From Plakobranchus ocellatus (Eukaryota; Mollusca; Gastropoda; Plakobranchidae), in contig BLXT01001848.1 in assembly GCA_019648995.1 (NCBI GenBank), positions 902,201 through 950,855 of the forward strand: a stretch of DNA of 48,655 bases, written 5' to 3'. Below are positions 1-12,180 of this stretch, one piece after another (positions within the stretch are counted from its first letter, which is position 1; each line of letters opens with the position of its first letter). The notes under the pieces were generated by a model that did not search any database, was not told the origin of the DNA, and saw nothing but the letters and a program-made list of their open reading frames with translations. The position numbers and the translations under genes were made by a program.

Positions 1-178
1 TCTGTCAAAAAAAAAAAAAAAAAAAAAACTTTATATAATATATATACTTCTTCAGCCTCATTTTAAGAAAGGTAACCCAACCCAAAGTTTCATTGCACTG
101 CCATCTCATTCAAACAAATAACTGCAATATTTTGAGCGTGAAAAAAATTCAAAGAGATAACTTTGCTTTCTTAACCAG
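1..178 (+). other. 3' end of an intron of the kelch gene
   Basis: Non-coding AT-rich sequence with a poly(A) run near the left edge. It ends in a pyrimidine tract and a splice acceptor, CTTTCTTAACCAG, with the AG at 177-178. The reading frame opening directly after it is a kelch-repeat sequence, so this is read as the last intron of that gene. Confidence 0.7.
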
Positions 179-525
179 GTCAAGTGGTGGTGGTAGGAGG
201 CAGCGACGGCTCCCAATCTCTGGTCTCTGTTGAAATCTTTGACCCATCAAGCAACACCTGGTCTATGGGACCACCACTGATTGTACCCCGCGCAAACCTC
301 AGTGTGGTGGCAATCAACGGGAGACTATTTGCTCTAGGTGGCTTCAGTGGGAAGAAATTTCTGAGTTCTGTTGAGTGGCTTGATTTGGAAGACATGGAAT
401 GGTTCGGACATACACCGAGGGAGTTGGGCTCTTCAAGACCTGGGAGTAATGGATACCCGGCCGAGGAGCCAGAGAAAGAGGAGGAAGGACATGCAGGGAA
501 GCAAAATGGAGACAAAATAGGCTGA
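179..525 (+). CDS. Kelch-repeat protein, terminal coding exon (partial gene)
   Basis: This is the last coding exon of a kelch-repeat (beta-propeller) protein. The exon opens after the acceptor at 177-178 with two bases of a split codon, then 114 codons and a TGA at 523-525. Two kelch blades are visible: VVVVGGSDG followed by a VEIFDPSSNTW strand, and LFALGGFSG followed by SVEWLDLEDMEW. They show the diagnostic double glycine and the spaced aromatic residue about 20 residues later. After the second blade comes a charged, Gly/Glu/Lys-rich tail of about 35 residues that looks disordered. Kelch proteins with BTB and BACK domains are usually CUL3 E3-ligase adaptors, and some bind actin. The spacing of the last blade and its FLSSVE segment recall the C-terminus of influenza-NS1A-binding-protein-like (IVNS1ABP) kelch proteins, but the KLHL family is equally possible from one exon. 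BTB and BACK domains, if present, lie left of the window. The kelch assignment is secure; the subfamily is inference. Confidence 0.85.
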
Positions 526-1480
526 GAGATTAAAGAAAGGAAGTCAAAAATGGGATGACAATAAGAAATACACAAGTTTTAAGAGGATGAGATCAAATGA
601 AAATAACAATTTTAAGAATGATTATTAAAAAAAATACATGTATTACTAAAAATTTCAGCCTGAAGAATTATGCCCTTTTCGTGAAGCATGTTATTGAATT
701 CGAGTTGTGTCTGTCTTTTAACAATTTCTACTTTACAATAATGTAGAATAATAATAATAATATTAATAATAATATACACTTATGAAAAAAGGTTGGAAAA
801 GAAAATCAGTTGTGCAGAACATATATTTGCCCTTTATGGGGTTATTGCTATTGCTGTACCTCATAATTTGTGAAAGTAGCCTGGATATCTGTGCTAGTGT
901 TAGCCTCAAACAGATGATTCAAGGAAGAGACCATGTTGGTTGAGCTTTTTTCCTCAATTTAGAAAATACTAAATAGTACATATAAAAGAACGATGTCTTG
1001 ATTGAAAAAAAATCCAACCTTCATAGTGTTATGTCTATTCTAGAAAATGACAAATCAAACTGCAAAAAAAAAAAAAGTCCTAATGATCTATCTTAAGAAT
1101 AAATTCTATGAATGGAAATCTTATAGATTAAAATGTTCTTCTATGTCAGCAACAGGTAAAACTGCCTCCATTGGATTTGTTTCTATGTTGTTGAAAAACT
1201 CACAGCCAGTGAGCACAAGGGCAGCTTTGGTCAGACAAGTGTATCATATTATTATGATATTATTATTGTAGATCCGCTGATGAGTCAACCAAGGTAAATT
1301 AGGCACAAATTGCTAATGATATTTTTTTTATACTAGAGCCTTTTCTCTCTAACAGCTTATAAAAGGAAAATCTGTAAATTTGTAGATCTTTTGACCAAAT
1401 AAGGATACAGATTTTAAGTTCTTTTCATTTTAACAGAATCAAATATGTTTAATACATGAGGACTATCACTCAATAAAATT
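526..1480 (+). other. Probable 3'UTR of the kelch gene
   Basis: AT-rich non-coding sequence directly after the kelch stop codon. Canonical AATAAA hexamers occur at 1098-1103 and 1472-1477; either could serve for polyadenylation. No other coding signal is visible here. Confidence 0.4.
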
Positions 1481-4400
1481 ATGTCCAAAATGTGACTTGT
1501 GCCTGATTTATCGTGGTGGCTTTATATATATGTATCATGGTTATGTATTGGCAGAAATCTAATTTTTTTTTTCATTATTTGCTGCACATATTTATGACAC
1601 AATGTGGTTGTAAGGATGCGAACTATGAAGGCATGTGATTGAAATTCAAATGAAAAGGTTGAAAAGACAGAAGGAAATAGATAATAGAACGTTACAAAAA
1701 ATTTCATATTTTTATGTAGATTATGATTAACAAGGGAAATAGAACTCTATTTGTAAAATATCCCTTTTAAAAAAAAGTAATTTCCTGCTAAACCTATTTT
1801 GCATGACATTGAGCCATCAAGTGTCTCCCCTTCAAGTCTTTAACTGCAGGATTAAATTAAGAGTTGTTACGGTACATACTGCTAGTGGGTTGGTTGAGAA
1901 AAAGAATCAAAACCTTTTATTTTTTTTTTTTCAAAATTTATATTTCGTTTTCATTTTATGTGCTTGCTTCAACTCAAATAATTTTTTACCTTGTGAGGTT
2001 AAGAATTTAAATAAAGAGTTTCATGCAGCGCATTTAAAAACTCTCTCTTTCTCTCTGTCACTGATTTCTTTTCTTTTCTGAGTCTTGAAATAGCAAATTT
2101 TTAGTGACCTAAAATCAATCACAGGTCAAGTATTTTGTTTTGAATAAGTTCCTTATTTTTGTTTGTTTTTTCCAGATTGTAATTACATTCCTTTGTTTTC
2201 CAAAAAATTTGAATTGCACGATATATTAATTTTATGTATTTGGTTTACAATATGTAAGTCCATTTATGAACATTTGTGCTTGTGTGTGCTATAGATTAGA
2301 ATCTCTTGCTTATAATTAGTCGGCTGCCTTTTACCGATTGCGGTGTTGTAGATCTTTTCTTTGTGTAACTTACCTGTCCCAAATTAATTTCTATTTTTTA
2401 TATATTTGGTTTATATGCTATTGTATCTGAGTAATATTTCTTAATCATTCTCCCTAGGACGTTAGAAATGGCAAATTAGGCTTACCTGCACACCGTCACA
2501 AGCAATGCATTGATTAAAGGAATTGGCTCTGTAATATCTAGATCTATATATTATATCTGGTGCTTAGAAATTATCAAGGTGCCTAGATCAAGATATATAA
2601 TTCCAGATCTAGGACATAAAATTTCACATTCAGAGACTATCTCAAATATTCTTCAATATCATGAAATTTAGATCTGGTGTACAGAATCAGTTGAAAGACC
2701 ATCACACTTTGGCTGCCTTGATTGTCATGTTGCAATTCAACCTGATGAATTCTTGAATTCTCTATTTATGTGGTGTGAAAAATGGAGGGTGAACTGTGGA
2801 AATGAATATAACACTCACCAATTAAATGAACAAAATTTTATCATACAGTAACTTCGGTAGGGTTAGACAAGAGACCACTTTCTTCCTCTTTGCCTTTGTA
2901 TTTTGCATCAGCATTCTGTTATCGATAATGGCACTCAGGATCCTATCTCCTATTTGATGGTATTCTAGCCATGTCTATGTTCATCAAAATTCTAATTCTG
3001 AATAATCAGTCAACAAAAAGCGAACCGCTTTAAAGCAACAAAAGACCTTTATTTTTTTAGACTTTTTTTTCTTTTTTTTTTGTTGTAAACAAAGTGCCAT
3101 TGATGATGTTTGTCAGTGATTTTGACTGAAATAATGACATGTATTTTTTTCTTTTCTCTGTTTAAAAGTAACATGTTCATTATAATATAATGGTCCCTGT
3201 TTGATGTTGAATAATAATTTTACATGCATACATCTTGCTGTAACTGTCCCTCCACACCTACCTCCATTTTCTAAGTAATCATGAAGACACTCTAACCTTG
3301 CTATATATATTACATTACTGATTGTTGTGTCACTACATTACCACATTTCACATGTTGTCTCTTCAAAAAAAAAAAGAAAAGAAATTAAAATATCTGTGAA
3401 AGAATGTTTTCACTGGGATCATAAGTCAAGTGATGAAAAGGTAAAATATTGTAATGCAAGCCAAATTGCCAGATCCTGTACATGGCAGTTACCTTAAAAA
3501 AAATTGTGTTTTTTCATTTATAAATTTTTACAATTAATTGTTTGTTTTTGGTTACTCATATTCTATTGGTCAGATATTCTGGTTCATAAACCATTAAGTG
3601 GGGTTGTTGGTGATGTGATGTTAGAGCACCATGACTCTAATGTTTGATATCATTTCTATTTTGTTTTTTGTTTTTTAGGAAAGCCATTGGTGTTTAACAA
3701 ATATGCTACAGCTCATTATATATTTTGTGAATGATATCAAATGAGGTGGACACAATGAAAACAATAAATTACAATTTTCTAAGGACTCAAGAATAAATTT
3801 TTACAATTCTTTACTTTGTAAAATGCTCAGAATACTCTGAAATCAGTTCTAAGTTTGCAGTATATCCTGGCTTATCTGAGTCCTCCACAGATCTTTCTCT
3901 AGAAAGATGTAAAGGGCATTGTGGAAAACAGAAGTCATGACACACTAGGTAGTTGTTTTTTTGGTTTTTTTTTAATTTCAAAGTACATAGAGCTTTTAAG
4001 AAAATGCCTGTTTCTAAAGTAAATGCTATTTTTCTGTACAAGTTTCTGTACCGCTACCGTTATAACACCATAAAGCTGCGAGCAAGGGGATTATGTAGCA
4101 GTCTCAGAAAATGTCGAGTTTTGAGTCTACTTTACAAAATGGAGATCAAAGTATTGAAGTAAAGACGGTGAAATTTTGTACAATGTCCTATAGCATGTTT
4201 ATAGAAAGTTCTCCACATGTAGAGGTGAGCAATTTTTAGTGTTACCCTCTCTAGTTAATGGTTGACTCATAATGTGGACCACTACTCATATATCTTAAAA
4301 CTAATGCAATTCTATATCTTTCTGGTTTTCCCATTGCTCTCTGTTGTTGCACATGAGATTGTTACACTTTGGAACCCTGATGCATACTATGATTTTTTCC

Positions 4401-5395
4401 ACAAGTTTCAGTGTTAGAAATTGTATATATTATTATTATTTTCCCCTTTTTACCAATTTTTCCAAAATCTAGAGGAATGTTATTTTTGTGGTGGAGTGCA
4501 CATTAGTCAAATCCTGGTCAATTTATGCCTGATTGTTGTGTTGTTAAAAAAAAAATCAAATTGTTCTTACTCATTTATTTTTTCAAGTATTACTTTGAAT
4601 CCTATGGGTTATTCAAGCAAGTTTTGTGTCTTTGAGCATTATCAAAGAAACAGCACAAAAGCTGTGTGCCGATTTTGATGAGGTTACAAAGATAATTGTG
4701 TGGTGTCACCTCAGAATGAAAAATTTGTGGAAAAATTCAGCTATGTAAAAATAATTTTTATGTTTCTGGTAGAGCAGCAATCAAATTCAATAGTTCAAGG
4801 TGTATAACAAACTCCTCCAAACTTTTTGACAGAGTGCTGAAAGGAATTTAAAAAAAAAAAGAAAAACAAATTGTTTTAACTGTACTTATTAAGTTATTTT
4901 CTGCACCTTCTGACACAAAAAAAATTTCATTTTGAGGCGACACTTCAGAATGGATTTTCTACCCTTAATTTTTTGGTATTTCTTTTTCACATCTTGTACT
5001 AACAATAGTTTTGCAGTTTCATTAACATTTGGTTGCTATTGTATCAGGTTTGCTGTTTTGTTTTTCTCATTTTTACAAACATACTATCACTCAGTAGGAA
5101 ATAAAAATAATTAAGAAGCATGATGGAGAAGAATAGGTATGAAAGAAAAGCTGAAATGAGTATCAAACAGCCTTTTTTCAAGGGATGCTCATCGTTCTTC
5201 AGCTGTCTGCAGGCTGGGGATCTGCTCTAGCATCAAAATCATAACAATATTGTAATTATTGATGACCCATGTCTGTGAGTATACTATATAGCTCAAACTA
5301 TCAACATATTCTTCATTCATCTTACTTTATTTTTAAATGGCGTCCTTTACAATGATTCAGGCTTCAAATTATAGTGGGCTTATTTACTTAGAATC
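1481..5395. other. Intergenic AT-rich sequence, no gene seen
   Basis: Long A and T runs and a cluster of AGATCT-type palindromes around 2530-2680. Reading frames are short, low in complexity and resemble no known protein. No RNA gene was recognised. Part could belong to an extended 3'UTR of the kelch gene, since further AATAAA sites occur, for example near 2010. Confidence 0.5.
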
Positions 5396-5619
5396 AATAT
5401 TGTAAAAGAAAACAACCACCAACTTAAACGTATATAAACAAATGAAACAACACAGAGTATACGGAAAAGTAAAAGAAATATAATATATATTGTAAAAGAA
5501 AACGACCACCAACTTAAACGTATATAAACAAATGAAACAACACAAAGTATCCGTATACTCTCTGTTGTTTCATTTGTTTATATACGTTTAAGTTGGTGGT
5601 TGTTTTCTGTTACAATATT
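5396..5619. repeat. Inverted repeat with 70-bp arms plus an internal direct copy
   Basis: The arms 5396-5465 and 5550-5619 are reverse complements at 68 of 70 positions by eye, for example AACCACCAACTTAAACGTAT against its complement. A third copy in direct orientation lies between them at about 5487-5550. The layout is copy(+), copy(+), copy(-), so the transcript of either strand could fold into a long hairpin. It may be a small foldback MITE or a local inverted duplication. No convincing target-site duplication is seen at the ends. Confidence 0.85.
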
Positions 5620-5837
5620 TATTTCCTTGCCTTCTACCACCATTGCATCTTCAAGATCCTTAAACTTATTTATCTGTTTCTGGGAGTGCGGTATTTGTGT
5701 ACATTTTTTACTTTACTTAGAATCAAGAAATTGAAGTTAGTGAAAGCCAAAGAGAAGAAAATTCATAACTTTTTCAGCACTTTGATTTTTGATAAATTTG
5801 ATACATCAGACTTTGGCTCTTGAGGTTTCGACTGCGT

Positions 5838-5863
5838 TAAAAAAAAAAAAAAAAAAAAAAAAA
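5838..5863 (+). repeat. Poly(A) tract
   Basis: An uninterrupted A run follows a short T-rich region. It could be a retroposon tail or simple slippage. No SINE or LINE body is recognised directly upstream. Confidence 0.7.
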
Positions 5864-6475
5864 TACTAATGGTAAGCATTATTTGTGTGGAAGGTTTTGT
5901 CAACAAACTTTCTTGAGATTCATCTATATGTCATGGTGACAAAATAAAAGGTATTTTTAAAAGGAAAGCTTTCACCTAAATCATCAGTACCAAAACTAAT
6001 ATTACTTTTCTTGAGCTAGCTACTCTTCCTATATTTTGTCAAAAACATTTCAATTTTACTTGATTCGTGAGGGATGTCACTTTACATATAGACTTCTTGT
6101 TTTGACCATGAGCAAATATTATTTTTGTTTGGTAGTAACTAACACATGCACAAGATTAATTTCTTGATGTTCAGTTTACTATGGTTATATTCCCATGTAC
6201 ATAAGCAATAAAAAAAAGTTGCCCACTTTAGTTGAAAAAAAGTTCATGAGCTTTCTTTGTTTTTTGATCATTTTCTGATTGTTCTGTCTTTTATTTTTTA
6301 TTGTGAATTAAATCCAACCAGACTTTTTCAATCAGCTTATGATAGACTTGTCACTCATCTTTCCTTTCAAGCCTCTTTCACATTTCAATATTCTGGTGGA
6401 GGAGTTTTCATAAATACTTTTGTCTATCTACCATTATTATCAGTGTATGTCACTTTCGGTTAGGCTATTTCTAAG

Positions 6476-6555
6476 CATGGTGCACCCTCACCAGTCATTA
6501 GGTTTGAGCCCCGCCACTGGCGTCCTGGCCTGATAGAGGCCTTGAAAGCACTCAC
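6476..6555 (+). mobile_element. tRNA-derived SINE, family 1, degraded copy
   Basis: Contains a box-B-like GGTTTGAGCC followed by the family core CGTCCTGGCCTGATAGAGGC and CTTGAAAGC. The box A half is decayed. It matches the better preserved copies at 19548 and 38104 in this window. Confidence 0.6.
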
Positions 6556-6615
6556 TTAAAATTTGTGGCATTTATCACGCAAATGTTTACTAAAATCTTT
6601 CCACAAATCTTCACG

Positions 6616-6721
6616 GACTACAGTTGGAAGCCTGCCACTGACACTCTGGCCTGCAAGAAACTGAAAGCTGGAAATCACCATGGAAGCAGAGGCTATTAAA
6701 AAAAAAATAAAATAAAAAACT
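6616..6721 (+). mobile_element. tRNA-derived SINE, family 1, degraded second copy
   Basis: Starts within the box B half (GGAAGCCTGCCACTGACACT), then CTGGCCTG and CTGAAAGCTGGAAATCACC as in the family core, and ends in an A-rich tail. It lies about 60 bp after the previous copy in the same orientation. Confidence 0.5.
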
Positions 6722-7777
6722 TAATATTTGCGGGGCTATTGTTGAACACAAAACGAATAAATTAGTTTACTTCCATAGATTGACAGTATTTCAGTTTCAA
6801 GCAACCTGAAGGCAACATATCGAGACCTGTCCAAAAGAATTCGAAGTCACATTTGAACAATAGAATAATCGTTGACACAGCCTGAACTATCTTTTTTGTG
6901 ATGTTGCAGTGGAGAAAATCAGATGGAGCTTTGTTAAATCTGAGCCAACATGTAGGACTTTTAATTTTGCGAAAGTTGAACATTTTAAAGGTAGGAAAAA
7001 GATGTATTATTAGTATGTATGGTGTATAGTAGAACATCCAGCTTATTAAAATTGATATCCCTATTAATAAAGACAACTGGGCTGAAAATGCAAATTCAAC
7101 TCTCCAAAGGCTAGGCGACATCTGATCCATTAAACCTTGTCTCAAAATAAACATGTGATCGATAGAGTGGTAAAGATCGGACATTTGGAGCTTTGGCAGA
7201 GGACAGTGACATCTTGCACTTTACAGTCACATAAAAACTATTTAGTCAGAAACTACATCGTTCGCATTCTGTCATGAAGACTTAAGGTAGACAGCAAAAG
7301 AGCGCCGTGTCATCTTGGCTAGAAAAAAAAAGATCCCGTAAATTCTCATTTGTTAGTTTCATCTACCCTCTACAGCTGTTGTTAAACTTTATTTTGTACT
7401 CTGCACAAAAATGTTGGCACTAGTCCTAATACATACGTAGTCTAAAATGTTTTTGAGAAAACAGCTTTAAAACTTTTATTTTCTTTCTCTTCTTTAAAAA
7501 AAAAAAAACCTGTGTCGGCTTATTCTCTCGAAACAGAATTAACATAGTTAAGTCTCAGTTCACGTCATAAAAAATAGACTGCAATTTCCTGCAAGGGTTT
7601 CAAAACCTTTGCATTGCACGTTTTAATTAATTATTTGGGCTGATTTTGAGATGACAATACATACAGAGTGAAAAACAAGTTTCATTAAACAATGAAATTT
7701 TAAGAAAGAGAATCTCGACGACATAATTAATAATTTTAAACTGAAAAAAAAATCAAATTAAACGATTTTATAAAAAA
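6722..7777. other. No recognised gene; one unassigned open frame
   Basis: A 140-codon open frame on the minus strand (7184 to 6762) is longer than most in this AT-rich sequence. Its product is hydrophobic and cysteine-containing and I do not recognise it. It lacks splice context and is probably chance or a decayed mobile-element frame. The rest is AT-rich with no visible feature. Confidence 0.4.
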
Positions 7778-7842
7778 TCCTGCTTGATCGCCAAGCGGCA
7801 CCAGCTGTGAACACACAGATCACCACTACGCTACACCATAGA
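7778..7842 (-). mobile_element. tRNA-like SINE head, second family
   Basis: On the minus strand the sequence reads GGTGTAGCGTAGTGGTGATC, a good match to a tRNA box A and D-arm. About 35 bases later comes TTGGCGATCAAGCAGG, a degraded box B. This is typical of the 5' head of a tRNA-derived SINE. An A/T-rich stretch follows and the body is not clear. Confidence 0.4.
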
Positions 7843-7916
7843 GTTTAACTAAGTGAATGAGAGAGAGCTTGAGAGACATAAATTATAGAGGAGTGAGATA
7901 CAAGCATGGAGTCAGA

Positions 7917-7943
7917 GAGAAAGCGAGAGAGAGAGAGAGAGAA
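7917..7943 (+). repeat. Short GA microsatellite
   Basis: GAGA-rich run with interruptions, within a wider purine-rich stretch at about 7855-7970. Confidence 0.7.
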
Positions 7944-8954
7944 GGGTAGAGCCAGAGAGATACCATTGTAAATGCAACCCAAGCTGTGTTAAAACCAATG
8001 TAAGAGCGGTTTAAAAAAAAAAAAATGACCGGAAAAAATACCATAGGCTACCGTTTATTTTTTGTTGTATAGGCCTACACACTATCAGCCTTCATTACTT
8101 TTCTCGCTCGTCTTATACACACGGTCTACTTTAAGAAAGATCAACCAAAGCTGATGAACGAAAGAAAGCCTATAGAATAGTTTTTTAACCAACACAGAGA
8201 CTCGTGTAGAATGTCCTTTTAAGGCATGAATTTAGTCTCTCATTTGGTTCTTTCCAAAGTCGTGTCCAATATTGTTTATTTCAAATGCAACACGTTCACC
8301 TTGGTCTCAATGGTGAGTCATAACGATGCATTTCTGTTATAACAGTAATCAGCCAACACCACACCAAGTCTCCTTAAGAAAACGTGCCAAGAATAGGTTC
8401 ATGCCTTGGCTTAATTCACTTAATAATTATCGCTCACCGAAAGCTCATATACGCATGACTATTAAAAGTTGAAAAAAAAATGCAAAGTTAGAAATGGAAG
8501 GATTTTCCACACTGGGGTATCATCTCCAAGTTATTAGAGAGGGTAATATTGGATAGCTTAAATTAAAGAAGATAACATTTAGATGAACCTGAAGAAAACA
8601 ATATTGCATCCACCTTGACTAATTATTTAACTAAACGATGGTAAATATTGGAAGAATTGAGCTAATTAAAGATAATTCCGCGTTGTGAAAATCCTCCCAG
8701 AAAATAAATCTAAGGTCCCTATAATAGGATATCAAGGGCGGAAAAAAGTCCAATGAATCGGTAATGAAAGAAGTTTATCTTGAGCGATCATAACAAAAAC
8801 CATAAGACGAAGATAACTATAATTTTTAGGCATTTTGCCGAAACAACGGTTTAGAACACTCAGCAATCACTGGAAATATTGTAGGCAAAAGCAGAAGAGG
8901 CAGACAGAGAATAACTTTTATTGAAAGTCTTACATCATGTGCAATAAGTAATAG

Positions 8955-9039
8955 TAACAACAACAACTTTATAGGGTTAACTGAGAACAGGTTAATTGCG
9001 TGAAGGACCATAATCGCCAATGTCTGTTCCAGATAAGGC
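8955..9039 (-). repeat. Interspersed repeat, copy 1
   Basis: Shares with 13566-13646 the blocks CAACTTTAT, AACTGAGAA and GCCAATGTCTGTTCCAGA. Read on the minus strand both copies end in AAAGTTG followed by GTT-rich sequence, resembling the 3' end of a retroposon with a short repeat tail. The family is not identified. Confidence 0.55.
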
Positions 9040-9407
9040 TCCCAAAGGAGGAGAAGAAGAATGCTGTATTAAAGGGAAATCTCCCCGCATTTAATTAAAA
9101 AAAAGAAAAGAAAGAAAGGTAGAAAAAAGTATGAACACTGTGCCAACAAGAAAGGCTTACTAAAACAGTTTAAATTTAGACCAGCATAATAAAGCATTTA
9201 GAAAATATTAAGCACATAAATAAAAAATAATAATGCGAAAAAAAAAGTGTAGGCAGAGAACAGAGTACAATAAAACTTACTCTGATAGGCAGAGAAAACT
9301 GTTGCAGAGAATAACAATTTTCTAATCTCGATGAAATGACTAGCCCAACTTGTGTTTTTGCTATTATGAAAAAGTAACGGTATTTTATATTAATATTAAT
9401 ATTAGGC

Positions 9408-9408
<1 letters not shown>

Positions 9409-9461
<53 letters not shown>
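9409..9461. repeat. AT dinucleotide microsatellite
   Basis: Uninterrupted (TA)n of about 26 units. The apparent tyrosine-isoleucine frame across it is a by-product. Confidence 0.95.
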
Positions 9462-9466
<5 letters not shown>

Positions 9467-9567
9467 GCTTCTTTAGAACACGGAGCACAGAAACTAATGG
9501 CAAAACTAAAAACCAATAAATCTGTTTCATATAACCTTCTCCTGGTTCCCTCACGCTCTTCTTTTAC

Positions 9568-9614
9568 ATTTTTATTTATTTGTTTATTTATTTATTTATT
9601 TATTTATTTTTATA
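9568..9614. repeat. TTTA tetranucleotide microsatellite
   Basis: Tandem (TTTA)n with one TTTG unit. Confidence 0.9.
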
Positions 9615-10337
9615 GTCACATAATCTTGTTTATTTAATTAGTTGCGTTTACAAGTTTTGGCAGTTAGTGGAGAGAGAGGAGAAAAAAAAATTAAATATTT
9701 TGCTAAAGCTTGATCTAAAAAATAAATACATTCGTCCTTTTTTTTTTTTTTTTTTTTTCATCATGGTTTGAATATCAATCAAGAGTTAAGTAGATCTATA
9801 ATTGATAAAAAAAAAAATTGCGGATTTCACAATGAAATTTAGTCCAAGGGAAAGCACTTATCAACTTTGTGCTTGCTAAAAATATTACAGTTATGTCCCA
9901 TAAACTAATTTTGATTGTAAACAAAAGGAAGGTAAGTAGGTAACTGCCCGAGTCTGGTGAAAGATCAGCAAAGGTAAATCACAATTTTTACTTGTGATCA
10001 GTTTATTCGTAACTTGAACACGTATTTCTTTTATATTGTTGATCTATTAAGGTATAGGCTTGCGGGAAGGGTTTCCGCACAGGGGATCCACCTTCAAGTA
10101 AGCCCAGAGGGTATTGTATAGATCTTATGATGCAGACCCAGAGGCTGGTAGATTTTAAATTGAAAAATAACACTACCTTATATCAGAGAAATCATTTAAT
10201 TAATAGCTTTATAAATATAATGCAGAATCCAATGCCACCTGTCCACATCGTCGCAAATTTATATTTTTTAGGATGTTTGATGAATATTGGGTACTCGCAG
10301 ACAGATAGGTCCGTTTCTAGATCTACCATCATTTAAA

Positions 10338-10720
10338 GCTACCGACGAAATGAAGAGAGCTCCCAATTTTTAGCTACCAATGAAATGAAGAGGCCGCAGG
10401 CCTAAGTAAAATTAAGTAGATCTAGATATGTTTGAAAGTAGGGCCTACCTTGTCTGCCTGAAGTAATCGGCCATTTCGAATGGTAGCGTTAATATTGCTA
10501 CAGAGTGATGAAGTATAATTAATGCGCCGTTAATTTCTACAGCATGACGATATATTTATATTTCAATTATGGTGCCATTAATTGCTACAGAGTAATGATA
10601 TGAATAACGGTCTGTTAATTGTTACAGAATGATGATTATCAATGAAGAGGCTGTTAAATACTACATAGTGACGGTGCATCAATTTAAAAGGCCGTTGACT
10701 GCTATAGGGTACTGAGTGAC
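10338..10720 (+). repeat. Left arm of a foldback-type element
   Basis: Two copies of GCTACC(G/A)A(C/T)GAAATGAAGAG lie at 10338 and 10372. A block with CATTTCGAATGGTAG follows near 10472, then about six tandem units of 37-48 nt built on GTTAATTGCTACAGAGTGAT (10489-10720). The same modules recur in reverse complement at 12181-12637. Long inverted arms made of short tandem repeats are the hallmark of foldback/Galileo-type DNA elements, so the pair is read as one such element. Confidence 0.6.
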
Positions 10721-12180
10721 GAGCATGGCCAATTTTATTTATTTATTTTTTTTTTGGTCATGATATGTTGCTCAAGCGACATTGTGACGATATGCCCATT
10801 ATTTTTTCTTTTCAATGTGTTCATTGACTCTGCCTGCCCTTTGTTACCACGCTTAGCCTAATGTAAGAAAATTTATGAATGCGATTTCTTATAATTCAAA
10901 TACAACTTCATAAAAGTAGGCTACTTTTCCCATTCTTGATGAAATCGAGCACACCAGGTTGTGGTATTAATGATCTTCTGAGTAGACTTAGTGCTGTAAA
11001 GCGTTAACACCATTCATTGAAGACCATTTTTTTGTTTAATCTTTGAGCAATGTAATGGATCGATTTGTTTTCTTTCAATTAAATTAGCTTTATAGATCTA
11101 CTCTAGCTTTTTTTTTCATTACAAAAGAGCAAGATAATTGAAGGGCTCAATGGAAAAAAATAGGGGTCCATAGTTTCTTTTATCTTAATAGGTGTCCGGT
11201 CCACAATGTAAAGGCATTTTGCTTTTTTAAGAGTTTTTTTTTTTTTAACAAACTTCTTACATTTTTAAATTGAGTCTGTCTCAAAAGGTGTTCATTACAC
11301 AGAAGGGTTATATAAGACACTAAAGAATTTAACTCTCAATGAGATTTTTCCTGTTCCTTAATTAAATCATTCTTCAGGGGTATTTTATAGGACTTTTAAA
11401 GTTAAAGACATACATAAAACAGCTTTGGGGGTAACAGTCATCACAAAGCATTAAACCATACATAAAATACCTTATCTTTAGGTTCCAATTTACAACAAAA
11501 AAAAGGGGGGCATTGAAAAGTAACTTTTCAAAATCATATAATTGCGGAATCAATAAAAGACATGTTTAATACTTTTTTTTATTTTGTTTTAAGTTCTTAT
11601 TTGTTGTTGTAACTGTTAATAACAAATTTGGTGCCAGCTTTAGCTTGAATTACAAAATAGATCCATGCAAAGATGAATGTGTCGATCATTATGTATTTAT
11701 GCTTTGTCAACAAAACTCAGTATACGCCTTTTAACAGTCACAAAACATTACTCTTTCAGTTTTAGATTAATGTTACTACATTCCTCACACAGCCATCAAC
11801 CTCTCCTCCCTCACTAATGTTGCGACACTTGCACACAAAAAATGCTGCATTATTTCCAAAACTGCTGTAACGTAGTGAGAATTATGGAATGTAATTGAAA
11901 TTGATTGTCTCGATTTTTTTTCCGAAAGGCAATTGCTCTCTTTATATTTCGTAAAGGCTTGATGAATTCTGCAGACGACTTGTACTGCGGTTGAAAAAAG
12001 CTTTCCTTCTCTCTTGCAATGATGAATGAGTGAATGTGACTTGAATAACCGCAGGCACCCTATTTTAGCGCCCTTCACAGCAAACAAAGGAATCAGAAGA
12101 GGAAATAGCTTTTTAAAAAAAAAAAACTACACTAACTCTACTCACCAGTCACTGAAGAGTTATGAATATCCTTCGTAAAT
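10721..12180. other. Interior of the foldback-type element, no transposase seen
   Basis: AT-rich sequence between the two inverted arms. A minus-strand open frame of 100 codons (12087 to 11785) has mixed amino-acid composition but no motif I recognise. No transposase domain is visible, so the element is probably non-autonomous, or the interior is ordinary DNA caught between two inverted copies. Confidence 0.4.

Noticed and set aside
180-575. 131-codon minus-strand frame
   Set aside because: Antisense shadow of the kelch exon, which has clear kelch motifs and a splice acceptor.
6762-7184. 140-codon minus-strand frame as a membrane protein
   Set aside because: Hydrophobic composition is expected from T-rich codons; no family motif, promoter or splice site supports it.
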